NCBI GenBank assembly: GCA_020438865.1
Contig: JAGQTU010000039.1
Location: 1-36,299 of the forward strand
From: Mycobacterium sp.
Lineage (GTDB): Bacteria > Actinomycetota > Actinomycetes > Mycobacteriales > Mycobacteriaceae
Direction of reading: 5' to 3'
Length of the DNA: 36,299 nt
The position numbers and the translations under genes are program-made. The notes beneath the pieces were generated by a model. It saw only the letters and a list, made by a program, of their open reading frames with translations. It was not told where the DNA came from and did no database searches. Of the stretch, positions 7,708 to 16,129 are shown in pieces. The first letter of the stretch is position 1; every line of letters starts with the position of its first letter.

Positions 7708-8112
7708 TCAGCGCCGGGCGCGGCCGCCGATGGTGAAAGCGCCCGGGCCGGCGAAGGCGATGAGGAACAGCGAGAAGCAGAACAGCACGGCCAGCTCGCC
7801 GCCGTTCTCGATGGGCCACAACGCCTTCGGTTGGTGCTCGGTGAAGTAGGCGAACGCCATTGCACCCGAGCCGATCAGGGCCGCGATCCGGGTGAACAGC
7901 CCCAGCAGCACCAGGACGCCGACGGCGAGTTCGATGACACCGGCCCACCAGAAGGGCCATTGACCGACGGGTGGCCTGCCGCCCTGGGCGGCGGGCCAGC
8001 CGAACAATTTCGTCGTGCCGTGGAGGGCGAACAGCAGGCCGATGACGATCCGAAACAGGCCGAGCACGGGGGAGTGATAGGTGTCTAGGCGGGCGTCCAG
8101 TCTCTGGGTCAT
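7708..8112 (-). CDS. DoxX-family membrane protein
   Basis: A 134-residue protein with four hydrophobic segments (about 17-35, 53-72, 77-92 and 105-125) and the family signatures LGLFRIVIGLLFALHGTTKL and WAGVIELAVGVLVLLGLFTR. DoxX proteins are small integral membrane proteins. Mycobacterial members have been linked to redox homeostasis with superoxide dismutase, but the role of this copy is unknown. ATG 8112 lies 6 bases after a TATGGT -10, so it is probably leaderless. A 14-bp perfect palindrome sits immediately upstream of the -10, implying a dedicated repressor. It converges with the dab operon and leaves only 6 bp between stops. Confidence 0.85.
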   Translation of the reverse strand: MTQRLDARLDTYHSPVLGLFRIVIGLLFALHGTTKLFGWPAAQGGRPPVGQWPFWWAGVIELAVGVLVLLGLFTRIAALIGSGAMAFAYFTEHQPKALWPIENGGELAVLFCFSLFLIAFAGPGAFTIGGRARR

Positions 8113-8118
8113 GCGCCG

Positions 8119-8149
8119 ACCATACTGTTCGGACCGCGGTCCGGATAGT
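8119..8149 (-). promoter_or_regulatory. doxX promoter with TetR-type palindromic operator
   Basis: On the minus strand TATGGT (8124-8119) precedes ATG 8112 by 6 bases. Just upstream, CGGACCGCGGTCCG (8130-8143) is a perfect 14-bp palindrome. Symmetry extends imperfectly to 8124-8149 (11 of 13 positions per half by my count). Its position across the -10/-35 spacer is typical of a repressor site. No TetR gene is visible nearby. Confidence 0.6.
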
Positions 8150-8158
8150 CCTACGGGA

Positions 8159-8210
8159 CGAGCCCACCCGCCGCGCGATTTCGGAGGGGATCGCGGAGCG
8201 GATGGGCTCG
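8159..8210 (-). terminator. Hairpin terminator downstream of glnA1
   Basis: Perfect outer arms CGAGCCCA (8159-8166) and TGGGCTCG (8203-8210) enclose inner arms CGCGAT / ATCGCG with loop TTCGGAGGGG. There is no T-run, as is common in mycobacteria. It lies 23-74 bp after the glnA1 stop. Confidence 0.5.
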
Positions 8211-8232
8211 GCCGGCCTACTGCGGCGCGGGC

Positions 8233-9669
8233 TTACACGTCGTAGTAGAGCGCGAACTCGTATGGATGCGGCCGGATCTGTACCGGCAGGATCTCATTCT
8301 CCCGCTTGTAGGCGATCCAGGTCTCGATCAGGTCCGGCGTGAACACGCCGCCCTCGGTCAGGTAGTCGTGATCGGCCTCGAGGCGGTCGATCACCGACGC
8401 CAGCGAGGTCGGCGCCTGCGGGATGTTGGCGGCCTCCTCCGGCGGCAGCTCGTAGAGATCCTTGTCGACCGGGGCGGCCGGCTCGATCTTCTTCTTGATC
8501 CCGTCGATGCCGGCCATCAGCATGGCCGCGAACGCCAGGTACGGGTTGCCCGAGCTGTCCGGGCAACGGAACTCGAGGCGCTTGGCCTTCGGGTTGTTGC
8601 CGGTGATCGGGATGCGCACGCAGGCCGACCGGTTGCGCTGGCTGTACACCAGGTTGATCGGGGCCTCGTAGCCCGGCACCAGCCGTTTGTAGGAGTTCAC
8701 CGTGGGGTTGGTGAACGCCAGCAGCGACGGGGCGTGGTGCAGGATGCCGCCGATGTAGTGCCGCGCGGTGTCGGACAGGCCCGCGTAACCCGCCTCGTCG
8801 TGGAACAGCGGCTTGCCGTCCTTCCACAGCGACTGGTGGCAGTGCATGCCGGACCCGTTGTCACCGAACAGCGGCTTGGGCATGAACGTGACGGTCTTGC
8901 CGGCGGCCCACGCGGTGTTCTTGATGATGTACTTGAACAGCACGAGATCGTCGGCGGCGGCCAGCAGCGTGTTGAACTTGTAGTTGATCTCGGCCTGCCC
9001 GGCGGTGCCCACCTCGTGGTGGCCGCGCTCCAGGGTGAAGCCGGCGTTCTGGAGGTTGGTGCACATCTCGTCGCGCAGGTCGACGTAGTGGTCGTACGGC
9101 GCCACCGGGAAGTAGCCGCCCTTCGGGCGCACCTTGTAGCCGCGGTTGGCACTGCCGTCGGCCTCGAACGGCTCGCCGGAGTTCCACCAGCCCGACTCCG
9201 AGTCGACCTCGTAGAAGGTGCCGTTCATCTTCGAGTCGAAGCTGACCGAGTCGAAGATGTAGAACTCCGCCTCGGCACCGAAGTAGGCGGTGTCGGCGAT
9301 GCCGGTGCTGGCCAGGTAGTTCTCCGCCTTGCGGGCCACGTTGCGCGGGTCGCGCGAGTAGGCCTCACGGGTGAACGGGTCGTGCACGAAGAAGTTCAGG
9401 TTCAGGGTCTTGGCCGCCCGGAAGGGGTCGATGCGGGCGGTCTCGGGGTCCGGCAACAGCATCATGTCGGACTCGTGGATCGACTGGAAGCCGCGAACCG
9501 ACGAACCGTCGAACGCGAGGCCGTCCTCGAACACGCTCTCGTCGAACGCCGAGGCCGGAATCGAGAAGTGCTGGACGACGCCGGGCAGATCACAGAACCG
9601 GATGTCGACGTACTCGACCTTCTCGTCCTTGATCAGCTTGATGATGTCGCCAGCGTTCTTTTCTGCCAC
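8233..9669 (-). CDS. glnA1: Glutamine synthetase type I (GlnA1)
   Basis: A 478-residue enzyme, the same length as M. tuberculosis GlnA1 and nearly collinear with it. It makes glutamine from glutamate, ammonia and ATP as a dodecamer in the cytoplasm. Visible motifs are [17 protein letters not shown] near residue 55, [12 protein letters not shown] with the metal-binding Glu, the ATP-site [16 protein letters not shown], and NRSACVRIP. Tyr406 in [12 protein letters not shown] is the site adenylylated by GlnE. The GTG start at 9669 is preceded by GAAGGAG (9677-9683). Upstream lie a TTGACG -35 candidate and a GlnR-like box, consistent with nitrogen control. Confidence 0.97.
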   Translation of the reverse strand: MAEKNAGDIIKLIKDEKVEYVDIRFCDLPGVVQHFSIPASAFDESVFEDGLAFDGSSVRGFQSIHESDMMLLPDPETARIDPFRAAKTLNLNFFVHDPFTREAYSRDPRNVARKAENYLASTGIADTAYFGAEAEFYIFDSVSFDSKMNGTFYEVDSESGWWNSGEPFEADGSANRGYKVRPKGGYFPVAPYDHYVDLRDEMCTNLQNAGFTLERGHHEVGTAGQAEINYKFNTLLAAADDLVLFKYIIKNTAWAAGKTVTFMPKPLFGDNGSGMHCHQSLWKDGKPLFHDEAGYAGLSDTARHYIGGILHHAPSLLAFTNPTVNSYKRLVPGYEAPINLVYSQRNRSACVRIPITGNNPKAKRLEFRCPDSSGNPYLAFAAMLMAGIDGIKKKIEPAAPVDKDLYELPPEEAANIPQAPTSLASVIDRLEADHDYLTEGGVFTPDLIETWIAYKRENEILPVQIRPHPYEFALYYDV

Positions 9670-9755
9670 TTACTAACTCCTTCGGTGCAGGCACAGAGGT
9701 TTCTTAACCCGCGGCTGACGGTAGGGAGCCGATGTTGCCTGCCCGTCAAGCTCGT

Positions 9756-9771
9756 GTTGCGCCGACGTTAC
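9756..9771 (-). promoter_or_regulatory. GlnR-like box upstream of glnA1
   Basis: On the minus strand the sequence is GTAAC-N6-GCAAC (9771-9756), close to the actinobacterial GlnR pattern gTnAC-N6-GaAAc. It sits 6 bp upstream of a TTGACG -35 candidate (9749-9744) for glnA1. A TAnnnT -10 (TACCGT) follows at a longer than usual 20-bp spacing, so the exact promoter is uncertain. Confidence 0.4.
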
Positions 9772-9806
9772 GCATCTGCGGTCGCGGGCCTGCATCCGGA
9801 CCCACC

Positions 9807-9812
9807 TATCCT
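9807..9812 (+). promoter_or_regulatory. -10 hexamer TATCCT of the RDD gene
   Basis: TATCCT is followed by 7 bases and ATG 9820, compatible with a leaderless transcript from the divergent glnA1/RDD intergenic region. Confidence 0.45.
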
Positions 9813-9819
9813 TGGGGCC

Positions 9820-10284
9820 ATGGCGCGTGAGATCGGGTCCTGGCTGAGCGGACCGGAACCGGCGCGGCCCGGCGGCGACACCGGATACCCCGGCGAGCGG
9901 CTCGGCCTGCCCGAGACCGGGTCGCGGTCGCTGGCTCGGATGGGCCGCCGCTTCGGTGCGCTGATCATCGACTGGCTGATCAGCTACGGCCTCGCCGCGC
10001 TCGGGCTGAATCTTGGGCTGATCAGCATGGCCTGGCTCTCGACGGCGATCCTGGTGATCTGGTTCGTCCTGGGCGTGGTGTCGGTGCGGCTGTTCGGCTT
10101 CACCCCCGGGCAGTACGCGTTGGGCCTGATGGTGGTGCCCGTCGACAACAGGCTGCACGTCGGCACCGGCCGTGCGATCGGCCGGGGCCTGCTGATCGCC
10201 CTGGTGATCCCGCCGCTGTTCACCGACGCCGACGGGCGCGGCCTGCAGGACCGGGCCACCGGCACCGCCGTCATCCGGCGTTGA
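9820..10284 (+). CDS. RDD-family membrane protein (Rv2219A-like)
   Basis: A 154-residue protein. After a hydrophilic N-terminus of about 45 residues, the RDD domain starts with RMGRRFGALIIDWLISYGLA, giving the Arg and two-Asp signature (R ... D in the first helix). Two more hydrophobic segments follow (about 75-98 and 120-135). The segment FTPGQYALGLMVV is typical of RDD domains. The molecular role of RDD proteins is mostly unknown; some act as ion transporters. The frame is open far upstream, but ATG 9820 gives the family N-terminus and lies 7 bases after TATCCT. Divergent from glnA1 and convergent with DUF4191, as in M. tuberculosis. Confidence 0.85.
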   Translation: MAREIGSWLSGPEPARPGGDTGYPGERLGLPETGSRSLARMGRRFGALIIDWLISYGLAALGLNLGLISMAWLSTAILVIWFVLGVVSVRLFGFTPGQYALGLMVVPVDNRLHVGTGRAIGRGLLIALVIPPLFTDADGRGLQDRATGTAVIRR

Positions 10285-10299
10285 CTGGCCGGCGTTGAT

Positions 10300-10353
10300 T
10301 CAGAACTCAGGCACCGGGGTATTCGTCTCGAACTTCGTGTGCGTGAGTTCTGA
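10300..10353. terminator. Inverted repeat between convergent RDD and DUF4191 genes
   Basis: TCAGAACTCA (10300-10309) and TGAGTTCTGA (10344-10353) are perfect 10-bp arms around a 34-base centre. They fill the 84-bp gap between two converging stops, the position of a bidirectional terminator. No T-run is seen. Confidence 0.5.
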
Positions 10354-10368
10354 CTGCACGGGGAGAAG

Positions 10369-11121
10369 TCAGCGGCGGCGCACGCTGCGCTGCACACCCT
10401 TCATCTTGGCCTGCGCAGGCAGCGGGCCCTTCGGCATCGCGGCCGGACCCACCCGGCTGCCGAGCGCGGTCAGCTTGGACTCGAGGTTGTCCATCTGCTT
10501 GACGGTGATGTTGGCCGGCAGCTTGGTCAGGTGGCGCTCGAGCTTGGCCAACGGCACCTCGCCCTCGCCGTTGCCGACGATCACGTCGTAGATCGGCACG
10601 TCACCGACCAGCCGGGCGGTGCGCTTCTTCTCCTGGGCCAGTAGCGGCTTGACCCGCGACGGCGCACCCTCCGCGACGAAGATCACCCCGGGGCGGCCGA
10701 TCACCCGGTGCACCGCATCGAAGTGGCCGGTGGCCGCCACGCCCTGCGTCACCCGCCACTTGCCGCGCATGTTGTCCAGCGCCCAGGCCGCCGCGCCGGT
10801 CTGCCCCTCGGCTTTGCTGTACACCGACTTCTGTGCGCGCCGGCCGAAGATGATGAACGCCACCAGACCGCCGAGGACGACGCCCAGCGGGATGAGCAGG
10901 TAGCCGGTGAACCCGCCGATCGCCAGCCCCCCGGCCACGGCGAGCGCCACGATCAGCACGAACGCGCCGACCATGTAGGGCAGCAGCCGCTTGTCTTCCT
11001 TGCGCTGCATCTGGAAGGCCTGCCACAGCTGACTGCGGCGCTGCTTGGAGGCGGCCTTACGGGCGGCCTTCGCCTCGGCCTTCGCGGCCTTGGTGGCGGC
11101 GGCCTTCTGGGGTTTTGCCAT
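10369..11121 (-). CDS. DUF4191 integral membrane protein (Rv2219-like)
   Basis: A 250-residue protein beginning with an Ala/Lys-rich stretch (MAKPQKAAATKAAKAEAKAA), then two adjacent hydrophobic helices (about 49-71 and 74-94) and a soluble C-terminal domain with RGKWRVTQGVAATGHFDAVH and RPGVIFVAEG. This is the DUF4191 architecture conserved next to lipA in mycobacteria and other actinobacteria. Function is unknown; persistent linkage to lipA/lipB hints at a membrane or lipoate-related role, by inference. TATCCT lies 8 bases before ATG 11121, so it may be transcribed separately from lipA, whose stop is 27 bp upstream. Confidence 0.9.
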   Translation of the reverse strand: MAKPQKAAATKAAKAEAKAARKAASKQRRSQLWQAFQMQRKEDKRLLPYMVGAFVLIVALAVAGGLAIGGFTGYLLIPLGVVLGGLVAFIIFGRRAQKSVYSKAEGQTGAAAWALDNMRGKWRVTQGVAATGHFDAVHRVIGRPGVIFVAEGAPSRVKPLLAQEKKRTARLVGDVPIYDVIVGNGEGEVPLAKLERHLTKLPANITVKQMDNLESKLTALGSRVGPAAMPKGPLPAQAKMKGVQRSVRRR

Positions 11122-11129
11122 AACTACAG

Positions 11130-11135
11130 AGGATA
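11130..11135 (-). promoter_or_regulatory. -10 hexamer TATCCT of the DUF4191 gene
   Basis: On the minus strand TATCCT is followed by 8 bases and then ATG 11121. It lies in the 27-bp gap after lipA. Confidence 0.35.
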
Positions 11136-11148
11136 CGGAAGCCGGGAA

Positions 11149-12099
11149 TCAGCCCGTTGCGGGAGCCGCCGACCCCAGCTTGTGGGCCCGGGCCGCCTGC
11201 TCGTAGAGCCGCCCGGCCCGGTAGGACGAGCGCACCAGCGGTCCGGCGAGCACACCGGCGAACCCCAGGCCCTCGGCGTACTCCGCGAGCGCGACGAACT
11301 CGTCGGGATGCACCCACCGCTCGACGGGGTGATGGCGCAGGGACGGCCGCAGGTACTGGGTGATGGTGATGATGTCGCACCCCGCGGCGTGCAGGTCGAC
11401 CAGCGCGGTGCGGACCTCGTCGATGGTCTCGCCCATGCCGAGGATCAGGTTGCTCTTGGTGACCAGACCGAACTCCCGGGCGGCCGTCAATACGTCGAGG
11501 CTGCGCTGGTAGCGGAATGCCGGCCGGATCCGTCTGAAGATCCGCGGCACAGTTTCGACGTTGTGCGCCAACACTTCCGGACGGGCGTCGAACACCTGCC
11601 GCAGCAGCTGCGGGTCACCGTTGAAGTCCGGGATGAGCAACTCCACCCCGGTCGCCGGGTTCAGCTCCTTGATGGCGCGCACCGTCTCGGCGTAGAGCCA
11701 GGCGCCGCCGTCGGGCAGGTCGTCGCGGGCCACGCCGGTGACCGTCGAGTAGCGCAGGCCCATCGCGGCCACGCTCTCGGCGACCCGGCGGGGCTCGTCA
11801 CGGTCGAGTTCGGCGGGCTTGCCGGTGTCGATCTGGCAGAAGTCGCAGCGACGGGTGCACTGCTCACCGCCGATCAGGAACGTGGCCTCGCGGTCCTCCC
11901 AGCACTCGTAGATGTTGGGGCAGCCGGCCTCCTCGCACACCGTGTGCAGGCCCTCGCGGCGGACCAGCCCCTTCAGGGACGTGTACTCCGGGCCCATCCG
12001 GGCGCGGGTCTTGATCCAGGGCGGCTTGCGCTCGATCGGGGTCTCGGCGTTGCGAACCTCCAGACGCAGTAACTTGCGGTTACCGGGGTCGACGCTCAC
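11149..12099 (-). CDS. lipA: Lipoyl synthase (LipA)
   Basis: A 316-residue radical-SAM enzyme that inserts two sulfurs into protein-bound octanoyl groups to give lipoyl groups. The auxiliary cluster cysteines are in [12 protein letters not shown] (about residues 55-66), and the radical-SAM CX3CX2C motif is CTRRCDFC (about 81-88). The C-terminal RSSYRAG segment is present. The GTG start at 12099 overlaps the lipB TGA (GTGA), so the two lipoylation enzymes are translationally coupled. Their main client in this window is dlaT, 1.6 kb upstream on the same strand. Confidence 0.97.
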   Translation of the reverse strand: MSVDPGNRKLLRLEVRNAETPIERKPPWIKTRARMGPEYTSLKGLVRREGLHTVCEEAGCPNIYECWEDREATFLIGGEQCTRRCDFCQIDTGKPAELDRDEPRRVAESVAAMGLRYSTVTGVARDDLPDGGAWLYAETVRAIKELNPATGVELLIPDFNGDPQLLRQVFDARPEVLAHNVETVPRIFRRIRPAFRYQRSLDVLTAAREFGLVTKSNLILGMGETIDEVRTALVDLHAAGCDIITITQYLRPSLRHHPVERWVHPDEFVALAEYAEGLGFAGVLAGPLVRSSYRAGRLYEQAARAHKLGSAAPATG

Positions 12100-12782
12100 G
12101 GCTTCGATGCTACGTGAGTCGACACCACCAGGCGGCCGTCGAGTGCGTCACACACGGCCTCGGCGGCGCGGGCCCGCACGTCGTCGACACTCACCCGTTT
12201 GCCCAGTTCAGCGGTCAACGACGTCACGCCCGCGTCGGTGATGCCGCACGGCACGATCGCGGTGTAGGCCGTCAGCTCACAGTCACAATTCAGCGCGAAC
12301 CCGTGCAGGGTGGTGCCGCGCGCCACCCGGATCCCGATCGCGGCGATCTTGCGTTCCGGTCGGCCGGCGTCGGCGGGCAGCCACACCCCGGAGCGGCCCT
12401 CGACCCGGCCGGCGTCCAGGCCGTAGTCCGCGCACACGTCGATCAGCGACTCCTCAAGGCGGCGAACGTAATTCACCACATCCAGTGGCTCGGCCATGCC
12501 GATGACGGGGTAGCCCACCAGCTGTCCGGGACCGTGCCAGGTGATCTTGCCGCCCCGGTCGGTGTCGACGACGGGGGTGCCGTCCACGGGACGTTCGTGG
12601 GCCTCGGTGCGCCTGCCCGCGGTGTAGACCGCGGGGTGCTCTAGCAGCAGCAGGGTGTCCGGGCCACCGGCCACGCGGGCGTCGGCCAGTTCGCGTTGCA
12701 GCTGCCAGGCGTCCAGGTAGTCGACCGTGCCGAGTTGCCGCACCTCGATGGGCGCGGTACCGGACCGGATGGACTGCCGCAC
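12096..12782 (-). CDS. lipB: Octanoyl-[ACP]:protein N-octanoyltransferase (LipB)
   Basis: A 228-residue LipB that transfers octanoate from ACP to lipoyl-domain lysines, forming an acyl-enzyme on Cys. The catalytic pair is Lys145 ([10 protein letters not shown]) and Cys179 ([14 protein letters not shown]). [18 protein letters not shown] (about residues 77-94) is the family signature. The GTG start at 12782 is 7 bases after TACCGT (12795-12790), so it is likely leaderless despite following the epimerase gene by only 13 bp. Four-base overlap with lipA downstream. Confidence 0.96.
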   Translation of the reverse strand: MRQSIRSGTAPIEVRQLGTVDYLDAWQLQRELADARVAGGPDTLLLLEHPAVYTAGRRTEAHERPVDGTPVVDTDRGGKITWHGPGQLVGYPVIGMAEPLDVVNYVRRLEESLIDVCADYGLDAGRVEGRSGVWLPADAGRPERKIAAIGIRVARGTTLHGFALNCDCELTAYTAIVPCGITDAGVTSLTAELGKRVSVDDVRARAAEAVCDALDGRLVVSTHVASKP

Positions 12783-12789
12783 CCGATCG

Positions 12790-12795
12790 ACGGTA
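12790..12795 (-). promoter_or_regulatory. -10 hexamer TACCGT of lipB-lipA
   Basis: On the minus strand TACCGT, then 7 bases, then GTG 12782. It abuts the epimerase stop at 12796, so lipBA may have its own leaderless transcript. Confidence 0.4.
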
Positions 12796-13728
12796 CTACC
12801 CGGGGGCCGGCGCGGTGGCGTAGGCCAGCGCCTCGCCGATGGTGTTGTGGTGGAACACGAAACCGGCCCGCTCGAGTGCGGCGGGGATGGCGCGCTGGCC
12901 GCCGAGCAGGCCCTCGTCGGCGAACTCCCCGAGCAGGGTGCGCAGCGCGATGCCGGGCACCAGCCACGGGGTCGGACGGTTCAGGCAGCGGCCCAGGGCC
13001 GCGGTGAACTCCGCGTTGGTGACCGGCGCGGGTCCGGTGAAGTTCACCGGGCCGGAGAGTTCGTCGTTGTTGATGGCGAACAGCAGTGCCCGGATCTCGT
13101 CCTCCAGGCTGATCCACGGCATGTACTGCCTGCCGCCCCCGAGTCGCCCACCCAGTCCGAACGAGAACAGCGGCCGCAGCCGGCCCAGCACACCGCCGCC
13201 GGGGGAGAGCACCAGCCCGGTGCGCGCGAGCACCACCCGGACGCCGGCGTTCTGCGCGGGCAGGGTGGCGGCCTCCCAGTCCACACACAGCTGGGCCAGG
13301 AAACCCGTTCCGGGCGGGACGGTTTCGTCGATGACCCGGTTGCGGGTGTCGCCGTAGTAGCCGACCGCGCTGGCGTTGATGAGCGCGGGAACCCCGGCCG
13401 TCGTCACCGCCGCCGAGATCACCTCGGTGGGGTCGATGCGGCTGTCGCGCAGGCTCTGTTTGAATGCGCCCGACCACCGCTTCTCGCCGACGTTGACCCC
13501 GCACAGGTTGACCACCGCGTCGACACCGTCCAGCCCGGCCGGGTCGAAGTCGCCGCTGTCGGGGTTCCAGTGCAGTTCGTCACCGTTGGACGGCGCCCGC
13601 CGCACGATGCGCAGCACCCGGTGGTCGGCGGCGCGCAGCGCCGATACCAGGGCCGAGCCGATCAGTCCGGACGATCCGGCGATCGCGATGAGCTTGCCGC
13701 GTCCCCGCCCGAAGTCGCGCTGGGTCAC
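12796..13728 (-). CDS. TIGR01777-family SDR epimerase (Rv2216-like)
   Basis: A 310-residue extended short-chain dehydrogenase/epimerase. The Rossmann motif [15 protein letters not shown] lies at about residues 18-32. The family signatures [20 protein letters not shown] and [15 protein letters not shown] follow, and a C-terminal DUF1731-type segment resembles [20 protein letters not shown]. The reaction is not established for this family. The GTG start at 13728 follows the dlaT stop after 4 bases, so it is read from the dlaT operon. This matches the M. tuberculosis order dlaT-Rv2216-lipB-lipA. Confidence 0.9.
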   Translation of the reverse strand: MTQRDFGRGRGKLIAIAGSSGLIGSALVSALRAADHRVLRIVRRAPSNGDELHWNPDSGDFDPAGLDGVDAVVNLCGVNVGEKRWSGAFKQSLRDSRIDPTEVISAAVTTAGVPALINASAVGYYGDTRNRVIDETVPPGTGFLAQLCVDWEAATLPAQNAGVRVVLARTGLVLSPGGGVLGRLRPLFSFGLGGRLGGGRQYMPWISLEDEIRALLFAINNDELSGPVNFTGPAPVTNAEFTAALGRCLNRPTPWLVPGIALRTLLGEFADEGLLGGQRAIPAALERAGFVFHHNTIGEALAYATAPAPG

Positions 13729-13732
13729 CTAC

Positions 13733-15517
13733 TCAGAGCCCCAGGTCGGCCTCGAACGCCCCCTCTTCCAGGCGCCGTTTGACGGTGGTGAGGAACCGGC
13801 CCGCGTCGGCGCCGTCGATGAGGCGGTGGTCGTAGGTCAGCGGCAGGTAGCAGATCGAACGCACGCCGATCGACTCGTTGCCGGACTCGTCGACGATCAC
13901 CCGCGGACGTTTGACGATGGCTCCGGTTCCCAGCATCGCTGCCTGCGGCGGCACCAGGATCGGGGTGTCGAACAGGGCGCCCTGGCTGCCGATGTTGGTG
14001 ATCGTGAAGGTGCCGCCGGAGAGTTCGTCGGGCTTGAGGTCGCCGGAGCGCGCCCGGGCCGCGATGTCGTTGATCGCCCGGGCCAGCCCGCCCAGCGAGA
14101 GGTCGCCGGCGTTGTGGATCACCGGGGACAGCAGGCCCTGGTCGGTGTCGACTGCGATGCCGAGGTGCTCGGCGTCGTAGTAGGTGATCTCCTTGGTGTC
14201 CTCGTTGTAGCTGGCGTTGATGTTGGGATGCGCCTTGAGGGCGTCGATTGCGGCGCGTGCGATGAACGGCAGGTACGTCAGGTTGACGCCCTCGCGCTCG
14301 GCGAACTCGTTCTTGGCCCGCGCCCGCAACGCCACGATCTTGGTCATGTCGACCTCGTGGGTCTGGGTCAGCTGAGCCGTGGCCTGCAGTGATTCGCGGG
14401 TCTTCTTCGCCGTGAGCTGCCGGATCCGGTTCGCCTTTTGGGTGGTGCCACGCAGGTGGGCCAGCGCCGACGGGGCAGCGGCGGCGGGCGGCGGTGCCGC
14501 TGCCGCCGGGGCCGCGGGGGCCGAGGGTGTGGAAGCGGGTGGCGCCGGAGCCTGCTTCGCCTCCGCCGCGGCCAGCACGTCCTGCTTGCGGATGCGCCCG
14601 CCAACGCCGGTGCCCTTGACGCTGCCGAGGTCGATTCCGTTCTCGGCGGCCAACTTTCGCACCAACGGAGTCACATACGGGCTGCCGTCGCCGCTCGGCT
14701 CGGCGTCCGCGGCGGGTGCGGGCTGCGCCTTGGGCTCGGACTTGGGTTCGGGCTCCGGTTCCGGTTTCGGTTCGGGCTTGGGTTCCGGCTTGGCCGCCAC
14801 CTCGGGTTCGGGCTTGGGTTCGGGCTTGGGTTCTGGTTTCGGTTCGGGCTTGGGTTCGGACGGGGCCTGCGGCGCCGCGCCGGCGGCACCGATGCGGCCC
14901 AACTCCCCGCCCACCGGTACCGTCACGTCCTCCTCGGCCGTGATGCTCAGCAGCGTCCCGGCGACGGGCGAGGGGATCTCGGTGTCGACCTTGTCGGTGG
15001 AGACCTCGACCAGGGGGTCGTCGATCTCGACGGTGTCGCCGACCTTCTTCAGCCAGCGGGTGACGGTGCCCTCGGTGACGGACTCGCCGAGTTCGGGCAT
15101 CTTCACCGGCGTCGAGGAACCGGACGACTGCGCGGCCGGCTTCGCCTCCGGCTCCGGCTCGGGTTCGGGCTGCTCGACCTCTTCGGCGGCCGGCTCGGGC
15201 TGGGCTGCGGGCTCCTCGGCGGGCTTCTCCTGCTCGGCCGGGACCGGCGAGCTTTCCGACGAGGTCTGCGGGGCCTCGCCGGCCTCGCCGATGAGCGCCA
15301 ACTCACCGCCGACCTCGACGGTGTCGTCCTCCTGCGCGATGATCTTGGTCAGCACACCCGACGCCGGGGAGGGAATCTCGGTGTCGACCTTGTCGGTCGA
15401 CACCTCGAGCAGCGGCTCGTCGACCTCGACGGTGTCGCCCTCCTGCTTCAGCCACCGTGTGACGGTGCCCTCGGTCACGCTCTCACCAAGTGCGGGCATC
15501 TGGACGGACACGGCCAT
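13733..15517 (-). CDS. dlaT: Dihydrolipoamide acyltransferase E2 (DlaT/SucB) with two lipoyl domains
   Basis: A 594-residue E2 component. Lipoyl domain 1 covers residues 1-80 and lipoyl domain 2 about 125-205, each with the lipoyl-lysine motif [14 protein letters not shown]. The linker after domain 2 is a repeat of PKPEP units. The E3/E1-binding domain ([20 protein letters not shown]) is near residue 295. The catalytic domain ends with [16 protein letters not shown], carrying the active-site His and Asp. In mycobacteria this protein serves pyruvate dehydrogenase and peroxynitrite reductase complexes. Start: ATG 15517 with GAGGGAG upstream, not the longer frame to 15571. It heads the operon with the epimerase and possibly lipBA. 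Confidence 0.96.
   Translation of the reverse strand: MAVSVQMPALGESVTEGTVTRWLKQEGDTVEVDEPLLEVSTDKVDTEIPSPASGVLTKIIAQEDDTVEVGGELALIGEAGEAPQTSSESSPVPAEQEKPAEEPAAQPEPAAEEVEQPEPEPEPEAKPAAQSSGSSTPVKMPELGESVTEGTVTRWLKKVGDTVEIDDPLVEVSTDKVDTEIPSPVAGTLLSITAEEDVTVPVGGELGRIGAAGAAPQAPSEPKPEPKPEPKPEPKPEPEVAAKPEPKPEPKPEPEPEPKSEPKAQPAPAADAEPSGDGSPYVTPLVRKLAAENGIDLGSVKGTGVGGRIRKQDVLAAAEAKQAPAPPASTPSAPAAPAAAAPPPAAAAPSALAHLRGTTQKANRIRQLTAKKTRESLQATAQLTQTHEVDMTKIVALRARAKNEFAEREGVNLTYLPFIARAAIDALKAHPNINASYNEDTKEITYYDAEHLGIAVDTDQGLLSPVIHNAGDLSLGGLARAINDIAARARSGDLKPDELSGGTFTITNIGSQGALFDTPILVPPQAAMLGTGAIVKRPRVIVDESGNESIGVRSICYLPLTYDHRLIDGADAGRFLTTVKRRLEEGAFEADLGL
14736..14860. repeat. Degenerate in-gene repeat encoding the PKPEP linker of DlaT
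   Basis: Repeats of the type GGTTCGGGCTTG (plus-strand view) encode alternating Pro-Lys-Pro-Glu units in the linker between lipoyl domain 2 and the subunit-binding domain. Codons differ slightly between copies. The swinging-arm linker is expected to be extended and may vary in length between strains. Confidence 0.75.
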
Positions 15518-15676
15518 GTGTGATGACTCCCTCGAACAGTCAGTCGTACGGGTCGACCTCTGGCATACCACAGCGTCGTGTCCTCATCCTGTCACCACTC
15601 GGGCTCTCACATGCACTCAGGGCGAAGTGCGTTTTCTCTGGCACCATCGATGGAAACGACCGCAGTGAGGGAGTGA

Positions 15677-16027
15677 GTGGAGTTGGGGCTGTTCGACAGG
15701 TTCCGGTCCGGCCGCGGCGCGGAATCGGGACCCGCGGCCGACCTCAGGTATCTGCACGAGTGGGCCACGCAGCGTAGCGGCGTCGAGGCCTTTGTCGAGC
15801 CCGAGACCAGCGTCACCCCGATGACCGTGGTGCTGGTCGCCGGCGACGGCGAGTGGACCCGGCGGCCGGTCGCAGGCGCGGCCGGCGCGCGCCGCGTCGG
15901 CGAGCAACTGGGCATCCCGGTGTACGACGTCGAAAAGGTGGGTTATCCGCAACGGATGCGCGATCACGACGCCCGGCGACGGGTCGAACGTCGCCGGGCG
16001 CTGCGGGAGGAACTCGGCGAGCGTTGA
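15677..16027 (+). CDS. Small conserved hypothetical protein upstream of ephD
   Basis: A 116-residue soluble protein with no motif I can name. It begins MELGLFDRFRSGRGAE. The middle has beta-like segments (SVTPMTVVLVAGDGEWTRRP), then GIPVYDVEKVGYPQRMRDHD and a basic C-terminal helix (DARRRVERRRALREELGER). It is acidic to neutral early and very Arg-rich at the end. The GTG start at 15677 has GAGGGAG 5-10 bases upstream. It is divergent from dlaT (159 bp apart) and 102 bp before ephD on the same strand. Coding bias looks like that of its neighbours, so I consider it real. Function unknown. Confidence 0.75.
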   Translation: MELGLFDRFRSGRGAESGPAADLRYLHEWATQRSGVEAFVEPETSVTPMTVVLVAGDGEWTRRPVAGAAGARRVGEQLGIPVYDVEKVGYPQRMRDHDARRRVERRRALREELGER

Positions 16028-16076
16028 GGCGTCTTGACACCCGGCTCCCGCGGCGGGCAGGGTCAACCGCGTTTAG

Positions 16077-16102
16077 TACCAACGGTATGGGCTACTTACC
16101 GT
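16077..16102. promoter_or_regulatory. Inverted repeat upstream of ephD (candidate operator)
   Basis: TACC-AAC-GGTA (16077-16087) is a short palindrome. Its ACGGTA half (16082-16087) pairs again with TACCGT (16097-16102) across 9 bases. The site ends 27 bp before the ephD ATG. Plausible TetR-type binding site, but no regulator is adjacent. Confidence 0.35.
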
Positions 16103-16129
16103 CACAGTTAGTCGGGGACGGGAGGTCGA

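Noticed and set aside
8266-9819. Long plus-strand frame opposite glnA1 leading into the RDD gene
   Set aside because: It is the RDD frame read backwards past its start through antisense glnA1. The family N-terminus and -10 support ATG 9820.
14379-15668. Gly/Ser-rich 429-residue plus-strand frame over dlaT
   Set aside because: Antisense product of the PKPEP repeat and GC-rich codons; the opposite strand is an unambiguous E2 subunit.
16034-16062. sigma-A type promoter starting at TTGACA before ephD
   Set aside because: TTGACA is present, but no TAnnnT lies at 16-19 bp spacing, so I did not call a promoter.
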